From positions 1 to 64,000 of the forward strand of contig MNCI01004635.1 of NCBI GenBank assembly GCA_015680685.1: DNA of 64,000 bases, in the 5' to 3' direction. The notes beneath the pieces were generated by a model. It did no database searches and was not told the origin of the DNA. It worked only from the letters and a program-made list of their open reading frames with translations. Source of the DNA: Gnetum montanum. Taxonomy: Eukaryota; Streptophyta; Gnetopsida; Gnetales; Gnetaceae. This document shows, one piece after another, positions 1 to 12,173 of this stretch (position 1 is its first letter; the number at the start of each line of letters is the position of its first letter). The translations under genes and the position numbers were made by a program.

Positions 1-2563
1 TTTCTCTTGGCTTGGAAATGTACAGTTCCCTTCTAATAAGGACTTCAATGAACCGGTGACTGGGTATTTCTCAAACTAAGGAAGGACTCAAGGATTGCAA
101 AGGGTGTGACTTCAAGGGAAGTTGATGCTTTTGTGTTGGTCATTCACTTGGTTGCTTGGTTGTTTTCTTCTTGAGTTTTCTTACCGTTCCGATGTTACCC
201 AATTGTTGGAAGCTAAGACAATAAAAATAAGAATTCTTTGCATGGTGTGGTCATCATGCATAAAAATACAAAACACAAAAAAAAAGTGGAAAAGTGAGGA
301 TTCAAAGCACACACCTTAGACGGAATAAATTTGGGCTATAAGCACTGGTTAAGGAACCAAAAGTGTTCCCTCTAACTAAGGCCCTTCTCGCTTCCCGTCC
401 TCTCCTTTGTTTCGTCAAAATGGTGGTGGCTCTTTGAAGATGCATCCTTGTCATCCAAATGGATGGTTTAACCGAATGCATTGATGCGAAGTCACTGGAA
501 GTGGTTGGTTTGAGCCCGGAGTTGGAATGAGACTTGCCAAGTCACATTAACCATATAACACATAAGGGGCTGTACACCACCTTGTTCTTGGGATTCCATT
601 CCATTTCTCTTCTCTCTATCTTTCTCTCCATTGTTCACCTCATTGCCAGTTGTATCATTAGTGTATATATTTTGGTTGATACATTGTTTTCTTTTTAGTA
701 AATTCTTGTGGTTAAGACTTTAACTCTTGTTCCAAAGGACATTCCCAGAGCCTACGGACTCTTTGAATGTGGGTTTGTCAGGGCATTAAAGGGCATGAGC
801 CTACTTTGGGGACGACCCACTGACATTCCTATTTGGAACATTAGTTAACTTCTTTTCCTTAACATTTTGCAATTAATTTTATTTTCGTTCATTTCCATCC
901 TGACATCTACTTCATTGATGCCATAGTTGTCCCTTTTTACCTATCTTTCTTACTCCTTTTCTTTCTCCATTCTCATGCTACCGGAGGTTCGCGATTAGTC
1001 ATGGGGGTACAGGGCCTGCTTTTTTCAATTTTCTCCTAAGCCCCGAATTTTTTCATTTCTCTTCCTAACCCCTACACCTTTGGTAGTCATCATCTACATA
1101 TTCCAAGATCCATATTAGCCATACCACAACCTAGCCAATGGACTTACACTGAAGCAAGGTATTCTTTACATGATGATTCAATTACCCTTGCTAATATATG
1201 ATTGTGTTGTGTGTGCATATGGCAATCATACAACAATGGAATGGATCTGGAGCAAACACTTGGAATGGAGTAGCGCTGAAGCAGCTATGCAAGGAGCAAG
1301 GATTGATGATGCGCTTACGGATGGACAACAGAAGACGCAATCTAGGCGTTGGTAGCAGCAAGACTCTTTTCTCTTCTTCTCTTCTCTTCTCTCTCCTCTT
1401 TTCTCTCAGCTGCCAAATCTGGCCTGATCTCATTGTAATAAGGTGTTCACCCTTGTTGTCATGAACACCAGTCTTGTCAAGTCTTGTAATAATGAACCGT
1501 TCACATGTCATTCCATTAGTTCCATTCCCCTCAATAATCCCATACCTACCCTATATCATTGTAAGGAACTCAAGGATGAGTTTACATTCAGTCATGGGGG
1601 TATGATGAGATGCTATATGCACAAGCCGCGATATCGCGTACGTAATATCGCAGCCGCCGCGATATCGCATCGTCCCCTGCAATATCGTGTACGCGATATC
1701 ACGGTCTGCCACCAAATCTATAAATAAGAGGTGACACTCCCCTCATTTGACATCCTAGGCTAGAAGTAGCGAAGCTCTAGCCGATTGATCACCCCAGAGA
1801 TAGAATATTTTCCATGTGCCCACAGTAGGATTCCCCTAAGTGAACGGTTCTTTATTCGAGCAACTTTGTACCTGAACGTAAGTTGTGAATGGCAATAAAG
1901 ACGAGCTTTGTGGATAAACCTTGTAGTATATGGATAGGTTTAATTAATGTTATTTATTGCTTTCCTAGTAACGAGGCATGATTACAACTTGGTTACAAGC
2001 GTTGACAAACGTGTACGGCTAGCCAAGGAATCGGCTACTCATCGTGATTAGATTCTCTCACCCTTACCTCCTAGAACATGGGACAAGTACGACTTGATTA
2101 TGAGCATCTACAGATGTGTACGGCTAGTCAAGGAATCGGCTGCTTGTCACACTTAGGCTAGTTAGGTGCCTCAGTACGACCGCTTCGAGCACGTGCGTTA
2201 CGTGTGGTAATCCTAGTAACAATTAACGTTTAGTAGCCACAGTTGCATAGTTCAAGGTGTGTACGGCAAGTGGGAACGGATGTTGATGCTAGGACTTAGT
2301 GCTGTAATCAGAGTTAGTTTTAGTCTCTCAACCCTTCATCCTTTAGCATAGGAGATAAACCAGAAAATACCAAAAAAATCATATACCTCGGACTTACTTA
2401 ACCATACACCATGACAACAACAAGTAAGTCTGGGAAGATAAAAATTAATTAACCCCAAGTGTTCCTTGTGGCGTTTAGGCATTTAGTCTACAAAGTTCGA
2501 CCGGATCACACATGCTATGCTCGTTTCGTATGGTTGAGTGTAGGGGTACCTCACCACTCATCA
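1..2563 (+). mobile_element. Element A: 3' part of an Athila-like LTR retrotransposon
   Basis: This is the 3' end of a plus-strand Ty3/gypsy element whose 5' part lies outside the window. It holds a non-coding segment (about 97-850) also present in elements B and C, an internal polypurine signal AGTCATGGGGG at 997-1007, a second copy at 1590-1600, and then the 3' LTR beginning TGATGAG at 1603. No long coding frame is present, and short frames here match no protein I know. Its LTR directly abuts antisense pol-bearing element G, so A most likely inserted into G. The assignment rests on the shared LTR end and polypurine signal; the family name is inferred from G. Confidence 0.75.
1603..2563 (+). 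repeat. 3' LTR of element A
   Basis: The 961-bp LTR starts TGATGAG three bases after the polypurine signal and ends CACTCATCA. U3 contains several ATATCGCG-type palindromes (1627-1705) followed by a TATA box at 1719-1726. The terminal block TAGGGGTACCTCACCACTCA is shared, with changes, by the LTRs of B, C, D, F and G. No primer-binding site follows, as expected for a 3' LTR; ATGAC at 2564-2568 would be the target-site duplication. Confidence 0.8.
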
Positions 2564-2731
2564 ATGACAAACTTAACAACATAAATAATCACACAAATAA
2601 ACGAAAAAGTATGAATGATGTTGCAAAACAAAAATAAGAGAAGTTAAAGAAATTTGTAAAACAATAACGTGTAAAACAAAAAACTTAAAAAAGGAATGAG
2701 GACCTTGATTGATCAGCATAGGTGGCCATCT

Positions 2732-2742
2732 CCCCCATGACT
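2732..2742 (-). promoter_or_regulatory. Polypurine signal downstream of integrase (element G)
   Basis: AGTCATGGGGG on the minus strand, about 40 bp past the integrase frame. It is identical to signals in A, B and C. By analogy with retroelement plus-strand priming it is a polypurine tract, but no LTR follows directly. Confidence 0.5.
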
Positions 2743-2778
2743 AAGTTGGAAGGGAGAGATCCGAAATAATGAGCGAGA

Positions 2779-3900
2779 TCATCCTCTCTCAGAGGTATCA
2801 TGTGCACCGGTTGTTCTAAGTTCATGGAAGGGTTTGGTTTGTTGCACATTGACCAGTAATATCTTATCAGGGCTTTCAGGTTTGTATATAGTCATGGCCC
2901 CTAAGAGAAAGGTTGTATGAATGATGTAAGGCCCTTCCCACAGTGTTTCAAATTTTGTGTGTTGTGGCATATGTGTGGGTTTCCAGTAAAAGACCTTATC
3001 TCCTGGTTGGTACTTAACCTTTCGAATTTTTAAGTCATGACATTGTTTGTTATGTACCTTATGCAACTCATTTGATGACAGGGCAACCAATCGGTTTTCT
3101 TCTAGCACATTTAGAGTTGCCAATCTTTGTTTTTGTGCTAGATCAAGGTCAAGGTGGAGGTCACACACCATTGATAATGTACAGAGCTCGGTTTGAATTG
3201 GAAGCTTTGGAAGTTTTCCGTATACTAACTCATAGGGACAATAGCCTATAGGGAGTTTCCAAGTGGAGCGGTATGCCCAGAGAGCATCATTCAATTTAGT
3301 GCTCCAATCTCGCCTATATTTGCTAACTATTCTTGTTAATATTTTAGTAATCTCTCGATTAGTGACCTCGGCTTGGCCATTAGCTTGGGGGTGATAAGGT
3401 GTAGTCAATTTATGGTCAACCCCTAAGCGTTGCATCAACTTCTAAAATGTTGCACCTATGAAGTGTATTCCATTATTTGAGATAAGTGCACGTGGCACAC
3501 CAAACCTATTTGCGACTTGTTTTTGCATAAATCGTGCAACGGTAGATGATGTGCAGTCTGTAACAGTAGCTGTTTCAGCCCATTTCGTTAGATAGTCAAC
3601 AGCAACAATGATGTAAGCTTTTCCATTTGACATTGGTGTAATGGACGCCATAAAGTCTATTCCCCAAATGTCGAAGGGTTCTAAGGGTTGAATCCATTGT
3701 TGCGGACCCTCCATTCTAGCAGTCATTCCCCCATCATGTTGACAGTGCTCATAGGATTGGACAAATTGATGGGCATCCTAAAATAATGTTGGCCAGTCAT
3801 ATCCTGCAAGTAGGATCTTAGTAGCCATTCATGTCCCTGCATAGTGACCTCCACAAGGGCCCTCATGAGCATCTTGGATAACTCTTAGGTAGTCCACATC
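2779..3900 (-). pseudogene. Integrase of element G (broken)
   Basis: The zinc-binding region is readable at about 3740-3900 (HEGPCGGHYAG, then GYDWPTLF and SYEHCQ, where the first Cys of the usual CxxC is Tyr). The catalytic core follows in 3442-3726 (WGIDFM, VDYLTKWAE). The second catalytic Asp, normally in an SDNGxHF context, is Asn here (ISNNGIHF). After a frame break at about 3440 the core continues in 2779-3438 (YHPQANGQAEVTNRE, with the catalytic Glu) and ends with the C-terminal GPY-like module (LWEGPYII). A live integrase would insert the element cDNA; this one is interrupted and lacks a catalytic residue. Confidence 0.9.
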
Positions 3901-4099
3901 GGGCACACACCATCAAACCAAGCCATCAGGATAGACTTTGTAAACTTGTCCATTGATCTCCATGAAGTACTTGGCTTTGTAAAGAAACTGTTGTTTCTTC
4001 CTAAAGTCCAACTCCTATGATGTTTGTTGGGAAAGGAGATAGGTGAGAATGCTACTATACCAATTCATTTTCATGGGTTTGTTATTCACTACACCGAAA

Positions 4100-5256
4100 A
4101 AGAGGGCTTCATTAGGAAAATGATCTGATATGGCATATTCATCCTCTTTGCTATCCTAGTGTAACCGAGATAAATGATCTGCAACTACGTTCTTGGTGTC
4201 CTTTCAATCGATCATCGTTAGATCAAACTCCTATAGGATTACCAGCCATCGTATAATACGAGGGATAACCATTGGCTTGTTCATGAGGAACCTAATTGCA
4301 CTATGATCTGTATGGATGAACACTTTGTAACCTAATACATAGTGCATAAACTTATCCAGTGCAAACAGCCATTAATTCTTTTTCTGTACTTGTGTAATTA
4401 AGTTATGCACCGACGATACTCCTACTTGCACAATGGATGTATTAAGGACATTGTTGGTCATCTAACTATGTAAGTACGGCTCCTAAGGCATAATTGGATG
4501 TGTCAGTCATTATATGGAACAGTCTGGACCAGTCAAGGGCTTGTAGAATGGGAGTTTCCACAAGCTTTTGTTTCAGAGTTCGGAAAGCTCATTCACATTC
4601 CCTGGTCCATTGAAATGGTGCATGATTCTTTGTTAGTTCTACCAATGGTTTGGCAATCTTGGAGAAGTTCTCAATGAATCTCCTATAGTAGCCAATGTGT
4701 CCAAGGAATGACCAAATGTCTTTGATAGTTTTTGATTGTCGGGTGATTTCTTGGATGACCCTAACTTTATCAGGGTCTACCTCTATTCCTGAATGTGAAA
4801 TCTTATGCCCAAGTACTATGCCTTCTTGGACCATTAGATGGCTTTTTTGCCAATTGAGCCTTAAGTTGGTTTCTATGCATCTTGATCAAAGCTTGTTCCA
4901 TAAGTGGAGAAGTCGTCCATAAAGACTTCCACTCCGTTTCCTATTGGCTATTGGAATATGCTTAGAACTAGGCGTTAAAACGTGGCAAGAGCATTGCACA
5001 AGCCAAATGACATTTTTCTATATGCAAATGTTCCCCAAGGACTAGTGAACATTGTCTTGGCTTGATCTTCTGGTGCTATTCGTATTTGGTTGTATCCACT
5101 ATAGCCATCTAGAAAACTATAATAGCGATGCCCTACTATGGTGTCTAAGACTTGGTCAACGAATGGCAACGGAAAGTGATCCTTGAATGTTGCCATGTTT
5201 AGTAGCCTAAAATCTATACACACCCTCCATTTCCCTCCCTTTTTAGGCACGATCAC
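4100..5256 (-). pseudogene. Reverse transcriptase-RNase H of element G (broken)
   Basis: The first RT block (4975-5256) includes VPKKGGKWRVCIDFRLLN, FLDGYSGYNQ and FGLCNA. A gap with stops follows where the YxDD motif is expected, then the connection domain at 4589-4834 (LGHKIS, FLGHIGYYRRFI). RNase H is recognisable with many stops at about 4140-4400 (FALDKFMHYVLGYKVFIHTD and a degraded NVVADHLSRL). Together these would convert element RNA to DNA. The DHFPLPFVDQ wording favours the Athila lineage over Tat-type RT. Not functional as it stands. Confidence 0.88.
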
Positions 5257-5443
5257 CAGAGGGCTAACCCATTCACTATCAGCAATGGGATATATGAACC
5301 CAACCTTCAGTAGTTGTTCTATTTCTTATTTTACTATTTATTTCAATTTTGGGTTCAATCGCCTCTGCAGTTGTTTTTGAGGTTTCATGGAGGGGTACAT
5401 GTAAATCCTATGCTAGCATATCCTAGGATCTATTCTAGTTAAC

Positions 5444-5743
5444 TCAAGGTATGACCAAGCAAAGGCTTTTGACCACTTTTTTATCACTTTCAGCGGTCTT
5501 TCTTTTTTTTTTGGGAACAAGCCTTGCATTGATGATCATTGATTTTCCGTTTTCGAGGGTCATATACTCCAGACCAGTGGGCAATGATTTCAAATCTAGG
5601 GGCTCTTGTTTAAATCTCTCAGGAATTTCCAACTTCCCCCAGTTGATGTTTTCAAGGTTAAAGCTTGGAAGTTGGCAACAAACTTGCTCCAGTGTGTCTA
5701 TGCTTTCAATGTAAGCACTAGTTATTCCCTCAGTTAGTTCCAT
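5444..5743 (-). pseudogene. Protease-RT linker of element G
   Basis: A 99-residue open stretch between the protease and RT blocks, in the same direction. It contains PSFNLENINWGKLEIPERF and KSLPTGLEYM, similar to the acidic linker before RT in Athila-type polyproteins (a 'LKPLPSHLKY'-like motif). No enzymatic motif is present. Positional homology makes the call reasonable; it is not an independent gene. Confidence 0.6.
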
Positions 5744-6213
5744 GCATGTTAGTCAGTTGCTCTCTTGATCAACCATCAGCCATTGGGTGTCTTCTTGTCA
5801 TGTGGCTAATGCATATAGGCACCTTTGTATATTAATGTTTTGTCCACACCGATTTCATGCAGGCAATGCTAAACTTTGCATAACCCATGATTTTTGCATG
5901 CAATGGGACCCTGTGTTACTGTATGCGAAACATGAAACTTTCTTCTTCTCAATCTTTCCAAAAGTGTTCTTTTTGAATATTTTCAGGGAAAGATCACAAA
6001 TTCCTAGGCATGCATCTATGGTACTTAGCCATGCTCTTCACAGTATTATTGGGAAGTCCCCTTTACCATTGTTTACTTGTATCACTAGGAAATCAGCTGG
6101 ATACGACCACCCACATATAGTGGTAACAATGTCCTCCACCAGTCCCAAGGGGATAGTGATGGACTGATTGGCCAGCCTAGTCGAATATTACTCTTCCTCA
6201 ATGGAGGCTGGTT

Positions 6214-6573
6214 CTAGGCTTTATACATCTCTTGTGATATTAGGTTGACTCTGAAACCTAAGTCCAAAAGAGCCTTACATGATTCATTCCCAGCGACTTG
6301 GAGATAAATTAAAGGACTTCCAAGATTAGATAATTTCCTGGGAAGGTGACCCACCTTAATCCAGTCAGTAACGGCATGTGTTAACATAACCGTGTGCGTT
6401 AAGCTCGATTTTTGGGTTGAAGGAGGCCCCGAAGCTTTACTTGGTAGGGAGGTGTTTAGATGTTCAACTGCTTGTGATGGTGAGGGCTTGGTTAGATTGT
6501 TGGTTTTGAAGAAAGATTTTTTTTGCATAAGGTTGTCAGAACCAATTACGGGTTGAGGATTCACAGCCCTCAT
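6214..6573 (-). pseudogene. Aspartic protease region of element G
   Basis: The C-terminal part reads GSPLIYLQVAGNESCKALLDLGFRVNLIS. This matches the retroelement aspartic protease start (ALLDxGxxVNLIS), but the usual DTG/DLG-A is LDLGF: Asp is kept and the following small residue is replaced. The upstream half is low-complexity and resembles the gag-protease spacer. It would cleave the Gag-Pol polyprotein. The downstream protease half lies in other frames among stops (5750-6210). Confidence 0.75.
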
Positions 6574-6934
6574 GACACTAGGTTACCACGGTTGAGTGGG
6601 GAGTTCCCCTTGCATTGCTGGAGCGGGTGGTAATGGAGCTCTCGGTGTGAGAGTTGCGGATAGATTTGGAGGATGGTATGTTTGTGGGTTGTCTCTCCCA
6701 GGAGAAGGAGTCCTATAATACTCCTTGGTAGTGATGTTGTGGTGTCACATAACCACCTGAGTCACATGGAGAGATTGGCTGCTGCACGTAGTAGCCATAT
6801 GGATTCGGTTGCCGGTACGGGTATTGTTGCCTTGGTGGTGGCATCCTCCATGATTGTGGGTATTGCCACGGTTGGTGTTTCTCAATAGGTTGTGGTAGAG
6901 TTCCACTTGGATAATATGTTAATGGTTGGTGGAA

Positions 6935-7165
6935 CTACCTCGGGTTACCTTGGGGATAAGGTAACCATCGGGGTGCTTGCCATTTATTAAGTCGTGGGTT
7001 AAGTGCATACATCCCAGACTCTTGTAGATGTGAGATTACTAGGCAACATCCCTTAGGATGGTCGTATTGGCATATCTCACATCCACCATCATTGTCCATA
7101 TCAGAATCCACAACCTCTTCGGGGATAGTCATTTTACCCTTGCCTTTGTTACGTGCATGGTCCAT
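6935..7165 (-). pseudogene. Gag C-terminal zinc-knuckle-like region of element G
   Basis: The frame contains CEICQYDHPKGCC followed by a conserved tail (SHLQESGMYALNPRL). The spacing C-x2-C-x3-H-x3/4-C is close to, but one residue shorter than, the retroviral knuckle CX2CX4HX4C. The same YDHPKG core recurs in gag of elements B and C, so it is a family trait. Likely nucleic-acid binding by analogy only. Confidence 0.6.
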
Positions 7166-7381
7166 GTCCCTCTTTTTCTTTTTATCATAGTCACTAGTTC
7201 ACTCCTTAGACTCCTCTACGATTTTGAGAACGGTTTCAAATATACTATCTAAGGAGTCCCACATTTGGTCTACCTTTGTCGACACTTCTATTGTTAATTT
7301 TTAGAGTGGCAAGGTTTTCATATTCACCATCTCTTTGAGTGGTGACTCTTCCTCTTCCTCATAGAATCTCCCTCCTTGTTT

Positions 7382-8956
7382 TCAGAGGGAAGGATCGCAG
7401 TTGTACTCTTCCGCACTTTCTCTCTTACATAGCTCCCTTTCTTTCTTGGCTACTTGCTCTAGCAATCTATGGACCTGATGGGACCTGAGCTCTAATAATC
7501 TCCCTTGGGCATACGTTCCAAGGGTTCTCCTCATTTCATGCCTAAGTCCATCTATGAGATGGCATAGTTGATCCTGCTGCAAGTAACCATGACCTGGGCA
7601 ACGATGTAACAGTGCATAGTAATGGCCCATGGTAGCATCCACGGGTTCATGACTTCCCTGTTTCCATCCTTGGATTTGCTTCTGTAGGTTGAACACCCGG
7701 GATTATGTTTGATACTTATCATTAAACAGTTCTAGCATCATACTCCATCTTCAAATGGATTCTAGTTCTAAAGACTAGTACCAGCTTTCCGCTTCTTTTA
7801 CTAGTGTCCTTGGGAACAACTTTAGTTTTTGCCATTCGTTCTCGATATTCTACAAGGCACATGCATTGTGAAATTCTTGTAAGTGATTCTGAGGATCAGC
7901 GTTGTATCCCCCCTCAAATTGTGGGATGTTATTCATGTCTAGCCTCTTGATCTTGTTATCTTTTTGGTGCCTTGTGGGTATTCTTACGGCCTCCGTGATT
8001 TCTAACATGCTTTAGGTTGCAAGTAGGGGTTATTCGTGGTCATTTCGTTTATAGCGTCTGTGATGTCTATGCAGTTCCCTACTCTCCCTTCTTCCATGCT
8101 GTGATTCTCTAGAGTGCCCTCATCCTCGTTCTTGACTCTCTCATCGAGCTTTCTCACTTTGTTTACATTTATCCTCACAGTTAGGTTCCTTATGATTATG
8201 TCCTGACACTGAAGTAGAGGGTGAATGTGATGCTGAAGGGGAAGACGAAAGAGAACCATCGCCATGATAATGTTTCCTACCTTCTCTTCGGTGGTACCGG
8301 CCCTGATCGTGATTACAATCAGAGTGCCTGCTCTTATCATGTGTTTGTATTCCCTCGTTGAACACTTGGTGTTCGTGGGGATCAGAACCAGGGTTGTGAA
8401 TCATGGAGTGGAGGTTCTGATACACCACCTCCTAACCATCGTTAGGAGGGGAACCCTCAATTTCACTCAAGACATGCGGAGTCTTATGGGGCCATTTACC
8501 CTTTGAGGACATATGATATCTCTCCTGTTGCAAGTCCCTTTGACGTTGTGCTTCTGTGGGATGGTAGTCCCTTGTGTCATGATCGCATGCAACGTACTCT
8601 GCATATAACTGTGACATGCCTATTTGTGTGAGAGTACGAAGGAGCATGTTGGGGATTGCTCAGTCTGAAGGCAACACTATGTTACCCTCCAAGTCTCTCC
8701 AGTGTAGTTTTTCATCTTGATGGAGAATAAAGGTAAAGTTAGGTACATATTCATCGTGATGAATATATACCACACAAAATTGTTGAGGCACTGGTAGATC
8801 TTGGTTACGTGTGTTGTGCCCCCGACTGTCTCTTGTGTTAGTCCTAGGCGATGAAGTGCTTTTGTGTGAAGAAGAAGACATTTTTGTCTTGTTTGGTGTG
8901 CTATTTACCATTGTCTTATTTTTCTCTTGATCAACCCTAAGGGTTCGTTCTAACAT
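7382..8956 (-). pseudogene. Gag of element G (broken)
   Basis: The conserved gag core (7382-7696) contains LQKQIQGWKQGSHEPVD, HYYALLHRCPGHGY, LCHLIDGLRHE and LGTYAQGRL. These align block by block with the element C gag (31026-31802) and weakly with B. The N-terminal portion is scattered over three frames (8002-8956), with a Ser/Thr/Lys-rich start at 8956 just inside the primer-binding site. Gag packages element RNA. Several frameshifts and stops break it. Confidence 0.8.
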
Positions 8957-9007
8957 CCCAACGATATGAATGATCTCCTATGTTCTACATAGCGCACAAA
9001 CAACTAA

Positions 9008-9027
9008 GTCCCTGACAACGGTGCCAA
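9008..9027 (-). promoter_or_regulatory. Primer-binding site of element G
   Basis: The minus strand directly after the LTR reads TTGGCACCGTTGTCAGGGAC. It resembles the complement of the tRNA-Asp 3' end (TGGCGCCGTTGCCGGGGA), the primer usual for Athila-like plant elements. Two of the three sister sites (B, C) are more decayed. Confidence 0.75.
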
Positions 9028-9826
9028 TGATGAGTGGCGAGGCACCCCTACACTCAACCATACGAATACGAGCATCTCACATGTGATCCAGTTGAACTCC
9101 AAGGACTAAGTTCTTACATGCCTTAATGGAACACTTAAGGTTAATCAATCATTGTCTTCCCAAACTTACTTGTATTGTCACAGTTGTATGGTTAAGTAAG
9201 CTTGAGGTATATGATTTTTATATCTTTTATCTTTTTAATGTTTTATGCTAATAGGGAAAGGTGAAGAGAACTAAATGCCTAACTTTCATTAAAAATTTGC
9301 TAACTAAGTTCTAATTGTCCTAGCACCAGTATCCATTCCCACTTTCCGCACACACCTTGAACCAGTGCAATGCTACTGGGATTACCAAACGCTACTCGTT
9401 ACTGGGTTACCAAGCATTACACACGTGCTTGAAGTGGTCGTACTAAATGTACTTAACTAGGAGAGTATAGGGTTGAGAGAGATTTAATTATCTAGGAAAG
9501 CATTTAAACATTTAACAATAATTAATTCCTATTTAGCTTAGTCCACATGCTACAAGGTTTATTAGAAAGTTCATCTTTATTGCCGTACACAAATGTGTGC
9601 TCAGGTACAATTTTCTCAAATAAAGATCCATTCACTTTAAGACTCCTACTATGGGCACATGGAAATTATTCTAACTTTGGAATGGTAAAACTACTATAGT
9701 TTGGCTAAGGGTCTAAATCTAGATGTGTGAACAAGGAAAAGCCGCCTCTTATTTATAGATGTTGCGGTGGGCCACAATATCGCGTACGCGATATCGCGAG
9801 GGTGGACGCAATATCGTGGCTCATCA
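9028..9826 (-). repeat. 5' LTR of element G
   Basis: The 799-bp LTR on the minus strand begins TGATGAGCC and ends CACTCATCA. U3 holds an 18-bp perfect palindrome ATATCGCGTACGCGATAT at 9777-9794, with a TATA box on the minus strand at 9750-9757. It is inverted relative to the LTR of A, so both U5 ends face the G body. Confidence 0.82.
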
Positions 9827-10344
9827 ATGTACTTTATTGTTTATGCATTTTATAATAATGTCCTTAGTTAATTAAAATGCTTGATAATCACACATAAGTA
9901 CAACTACCTCAAACATATAATTAATACTTGGTAATCCCAATGGTGTTGTCACTTGGTTCACCAAGTAGCCTAACACTTGATAACCCAGTAGCATTCCTAA
10001 TGGGTTTAAGATGTGTATGAAAGGTGGGCCCAAATACTTATGTGAAGATAATTAGATTAAGACATTAGATAGTTAATTAGTTAATTTACAATTAATTCCT
10101 TTTGATTCACATTTAGACTAAATCAAACAAAATATAAAATCAATAAAAATCATGTGCATTGGGTTACACTTAACCATACCCTTGCACTTCCACAAGTGAA
10201 GCCAAAAAGACAATGATCACATCCTTAAGTCACTACCTTGCCTATTGTGCATTTAGGAGCTAAAGTCCATGTAATTCAACTAGATTGCTAGTGCAACGCT
10301 TGTGATTCGTATGGTTGGGCATAGGAACTACTCACTACTCATCA
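9827..10344 (+). repeat. Truncated LTR F (R-U5 part), plus strand
   Basis: The segment carries the LTR-family short motif (ACTTGGTAATCCCAATGG and degenerate repeats) and ends with GTATGGTTGGGCATAGGA and CACTACTCATCA at 10344. Its U3 side is missing because the G LTR begins here, so G probably inserted into this older LTR. No primer-binding site is recognisable after it. Confidence 0.6.
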
Positions 10345-10449
10345 AAAGATCGTAATGTAGATTATGTGAAAGAAAATATGTAACAATAATAGAAAGGTAT
10401 GGAGCTAGAGGATAATCTTTACAAAATGACCATTGAAGAGAACATGAGA

Positions 10450-11560
10450 AACTTAATATAAAATTAGATGCAACTTAAGCATTAGCATCAGTAAGTAGGG
10501 TATGAAAAATTCAAATAGAATAATTACCAAATTGAAGTTTATAGTGATAAGAGATAATAATGTTCCATTGAGTCGTATCATAAACTTTGGAAGAATCTTG
10601 TTTAATAAAAATAATTTCTTGGTTAGTATAAAAAGCCCACTACATTCCCTCCCAACTTCTAATAACATTATTTAAGATATGTCTACATTTAACAAAACTA
10701 GTCTGCTCAGGTCTGATGATATATACCATAACCATCTAAATTTGGTAAGCCATTTATTTAGCTAAAATTTTATAAGCTTTGTTAACAAGAGCAATAGGCC
10801 CTACTTACTAATCATTTTAAGATCTTCATTTTTAGGAAGAATATTTATTATACTTTTATTAATATTTTTACCAAGCTAAACTTTTTTAATGGCTTCTTAC
10901 AAAATGTGAAAGAGATCATCTTTAAAAAAATTTTAATGCTTCTTAAAAAATCCAATAGGAAACCCATCAAGACTTGGAGCCTTATTATATGCAAAATTAA
11001 AGGTTGCTACTTTGATTTCTTCCACTGTAATTTTTACTTCAAGAATACTTTGATGCGCTTCTGTAATAAGATGAGAAATATGTGTACTAGAGGCCTAGAA
11101 GGATTTCTTGCTAAAACTTTTAGAAAAAAAATAGAAGAAAAATGGTTTGCCAAAAACTATTAATAGTCTTGACCCTTTCCTTTTATAAATTTAAAACATT
11201 CATTACAAGATTCATCAATTTTTAGTCAATTTTTGTAGCTTTTAGTGAGAGCACTCTTAGCTTCAAAAGTATCATAACATTCTTAGCATAACGAGCTTTA
11301 GCCAAGGTTTTTTGAGTTTTAAAAATAAACAAATTCTATTCTAAAACATTTTTCATTTTCTTTACAAATTCTATAATATCTTCTTGAACTCGATACTTAT
11401 GCTTTGCAAATTTCTTTACAAACCATCTAGCATAATTTTTGACTGTACAAGTAGTTTGCTACCACTAGTTAATCTAACCAATATTACAAATAGGCCTTTT
11501 TGTAATTTTTTGTCCCTTGTTAATGACGAAATTGTTCTATAATCATGTAATTAACCTTCG
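10450..11560 (-). pseudogene. L1-type LINE reverse transcriptase relic
   Basis: Read on the minus strand with frame changes, about 10800-11000 gives APSLDGFPIGFFKKH, then a stretch like NKSIINILPKNEDLKM, matching the plant L1 RT pattern PGPDGFxxxFFKxxW and LIPKxxxxxxxxxFRPIS. Upstream (11000-11550) is Lys-rich as in the endonuclease-RT spacer. The endonuclease and the YxDD region are not identifiable, so this is a central fragment only. No tail or target duplication was found. Confidence 0.6.
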
Positions 11561-12012
11561 AAAGAAGGGGTGCCTCGTTATGAGGAGTTACAACTATTCA
11601 CAATACCCATTGAAAATGAGTTTGACCTATGGCATTTAATGCAAGGCTTAGAGGTTGTATCAGTATGGAGTTACAAAGCCAGGATTGTCAAGTGATGAGA
11701 GCCAAGTGAAGTTGGACAAGAAGGGACTAATCACCCCTTCGGCTAGATAGCCTAATCATGGTGGTAGTGTTAGATTTCCTCTAAGGTCTTAAGTATCATA
11801 GGAAGATAACCTAGAGGGCATTATCGTGTACCATCCAAACATGAATAAAGTTTTTCCTTGCTTCCCTTCTTGCTCAATTTTGTGCCTTAATATTATTTTC
11901 TAAGTCATATGATTATATTTCCATTATTTTCCATGCATGTGATGGACTAATGCAATGAACAATCATATTTTATTAACATTTGGAAATGGAATGTCACATT
12001 TGGTATCAAAGT
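11560..12012 (+). repeat. Orphan LTR end followed by a tRNA-Met-like primer site
   Basis: The sequence ends ATGTCACA at 11998, and after two bases reads TGGTATCAAAGT (12001-12012). That is close to TGGTATCAGAGC, the complement of the initiator tRNA-Met 3' end used by many copia and some gypsy plant elements. This supports an LTR end at 11998. The LTR start is unknown, no matching 3' LTR was seen, and the following DNA is not recognisable gag. Confidence 0.4.
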
Positions 12013-12173
12013 AAACCATGATTCAAGAGCCAAAGTAGAAGGAAAAAAGAGAGAATATTATTAAACTTTATTATTAATAATATATGAATGAGATACATTG
12101 AGAAGAAGATGAATATGGAAATATCTGTGGGATATATCAAGAATAGAAATATGAAAAGGAAGCGAAGAAGAAA

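Larger units (their letters stand above)
2564..9826 (-). mobile_element. Element G: pol-bearing Athila-like Ty3/gypsy retrotransposon
   Basis: G reads right to left: 5' LTR (9028-9826), tRNA-Asp-like primer site (9008-9027), gag, protease, reverse transcriptase, RNase H, integrase, then a polypurine signal AGTCATGGGGG at 2732-2742. The order PR-RT-RH-IN is that of Ty3/gypsy. The RT wording (DHFPLPFVDQ, FLDGYSGYNQI, MSFGLCNA) resembles the Athila branch. All frames carry stops or shifts, so the copy is dead. Its 3' LTR is absent; the left side stops at element A's LTR, consistent with A having inserted into G, the rest of G lying left of the window. Confidence 0.85.
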
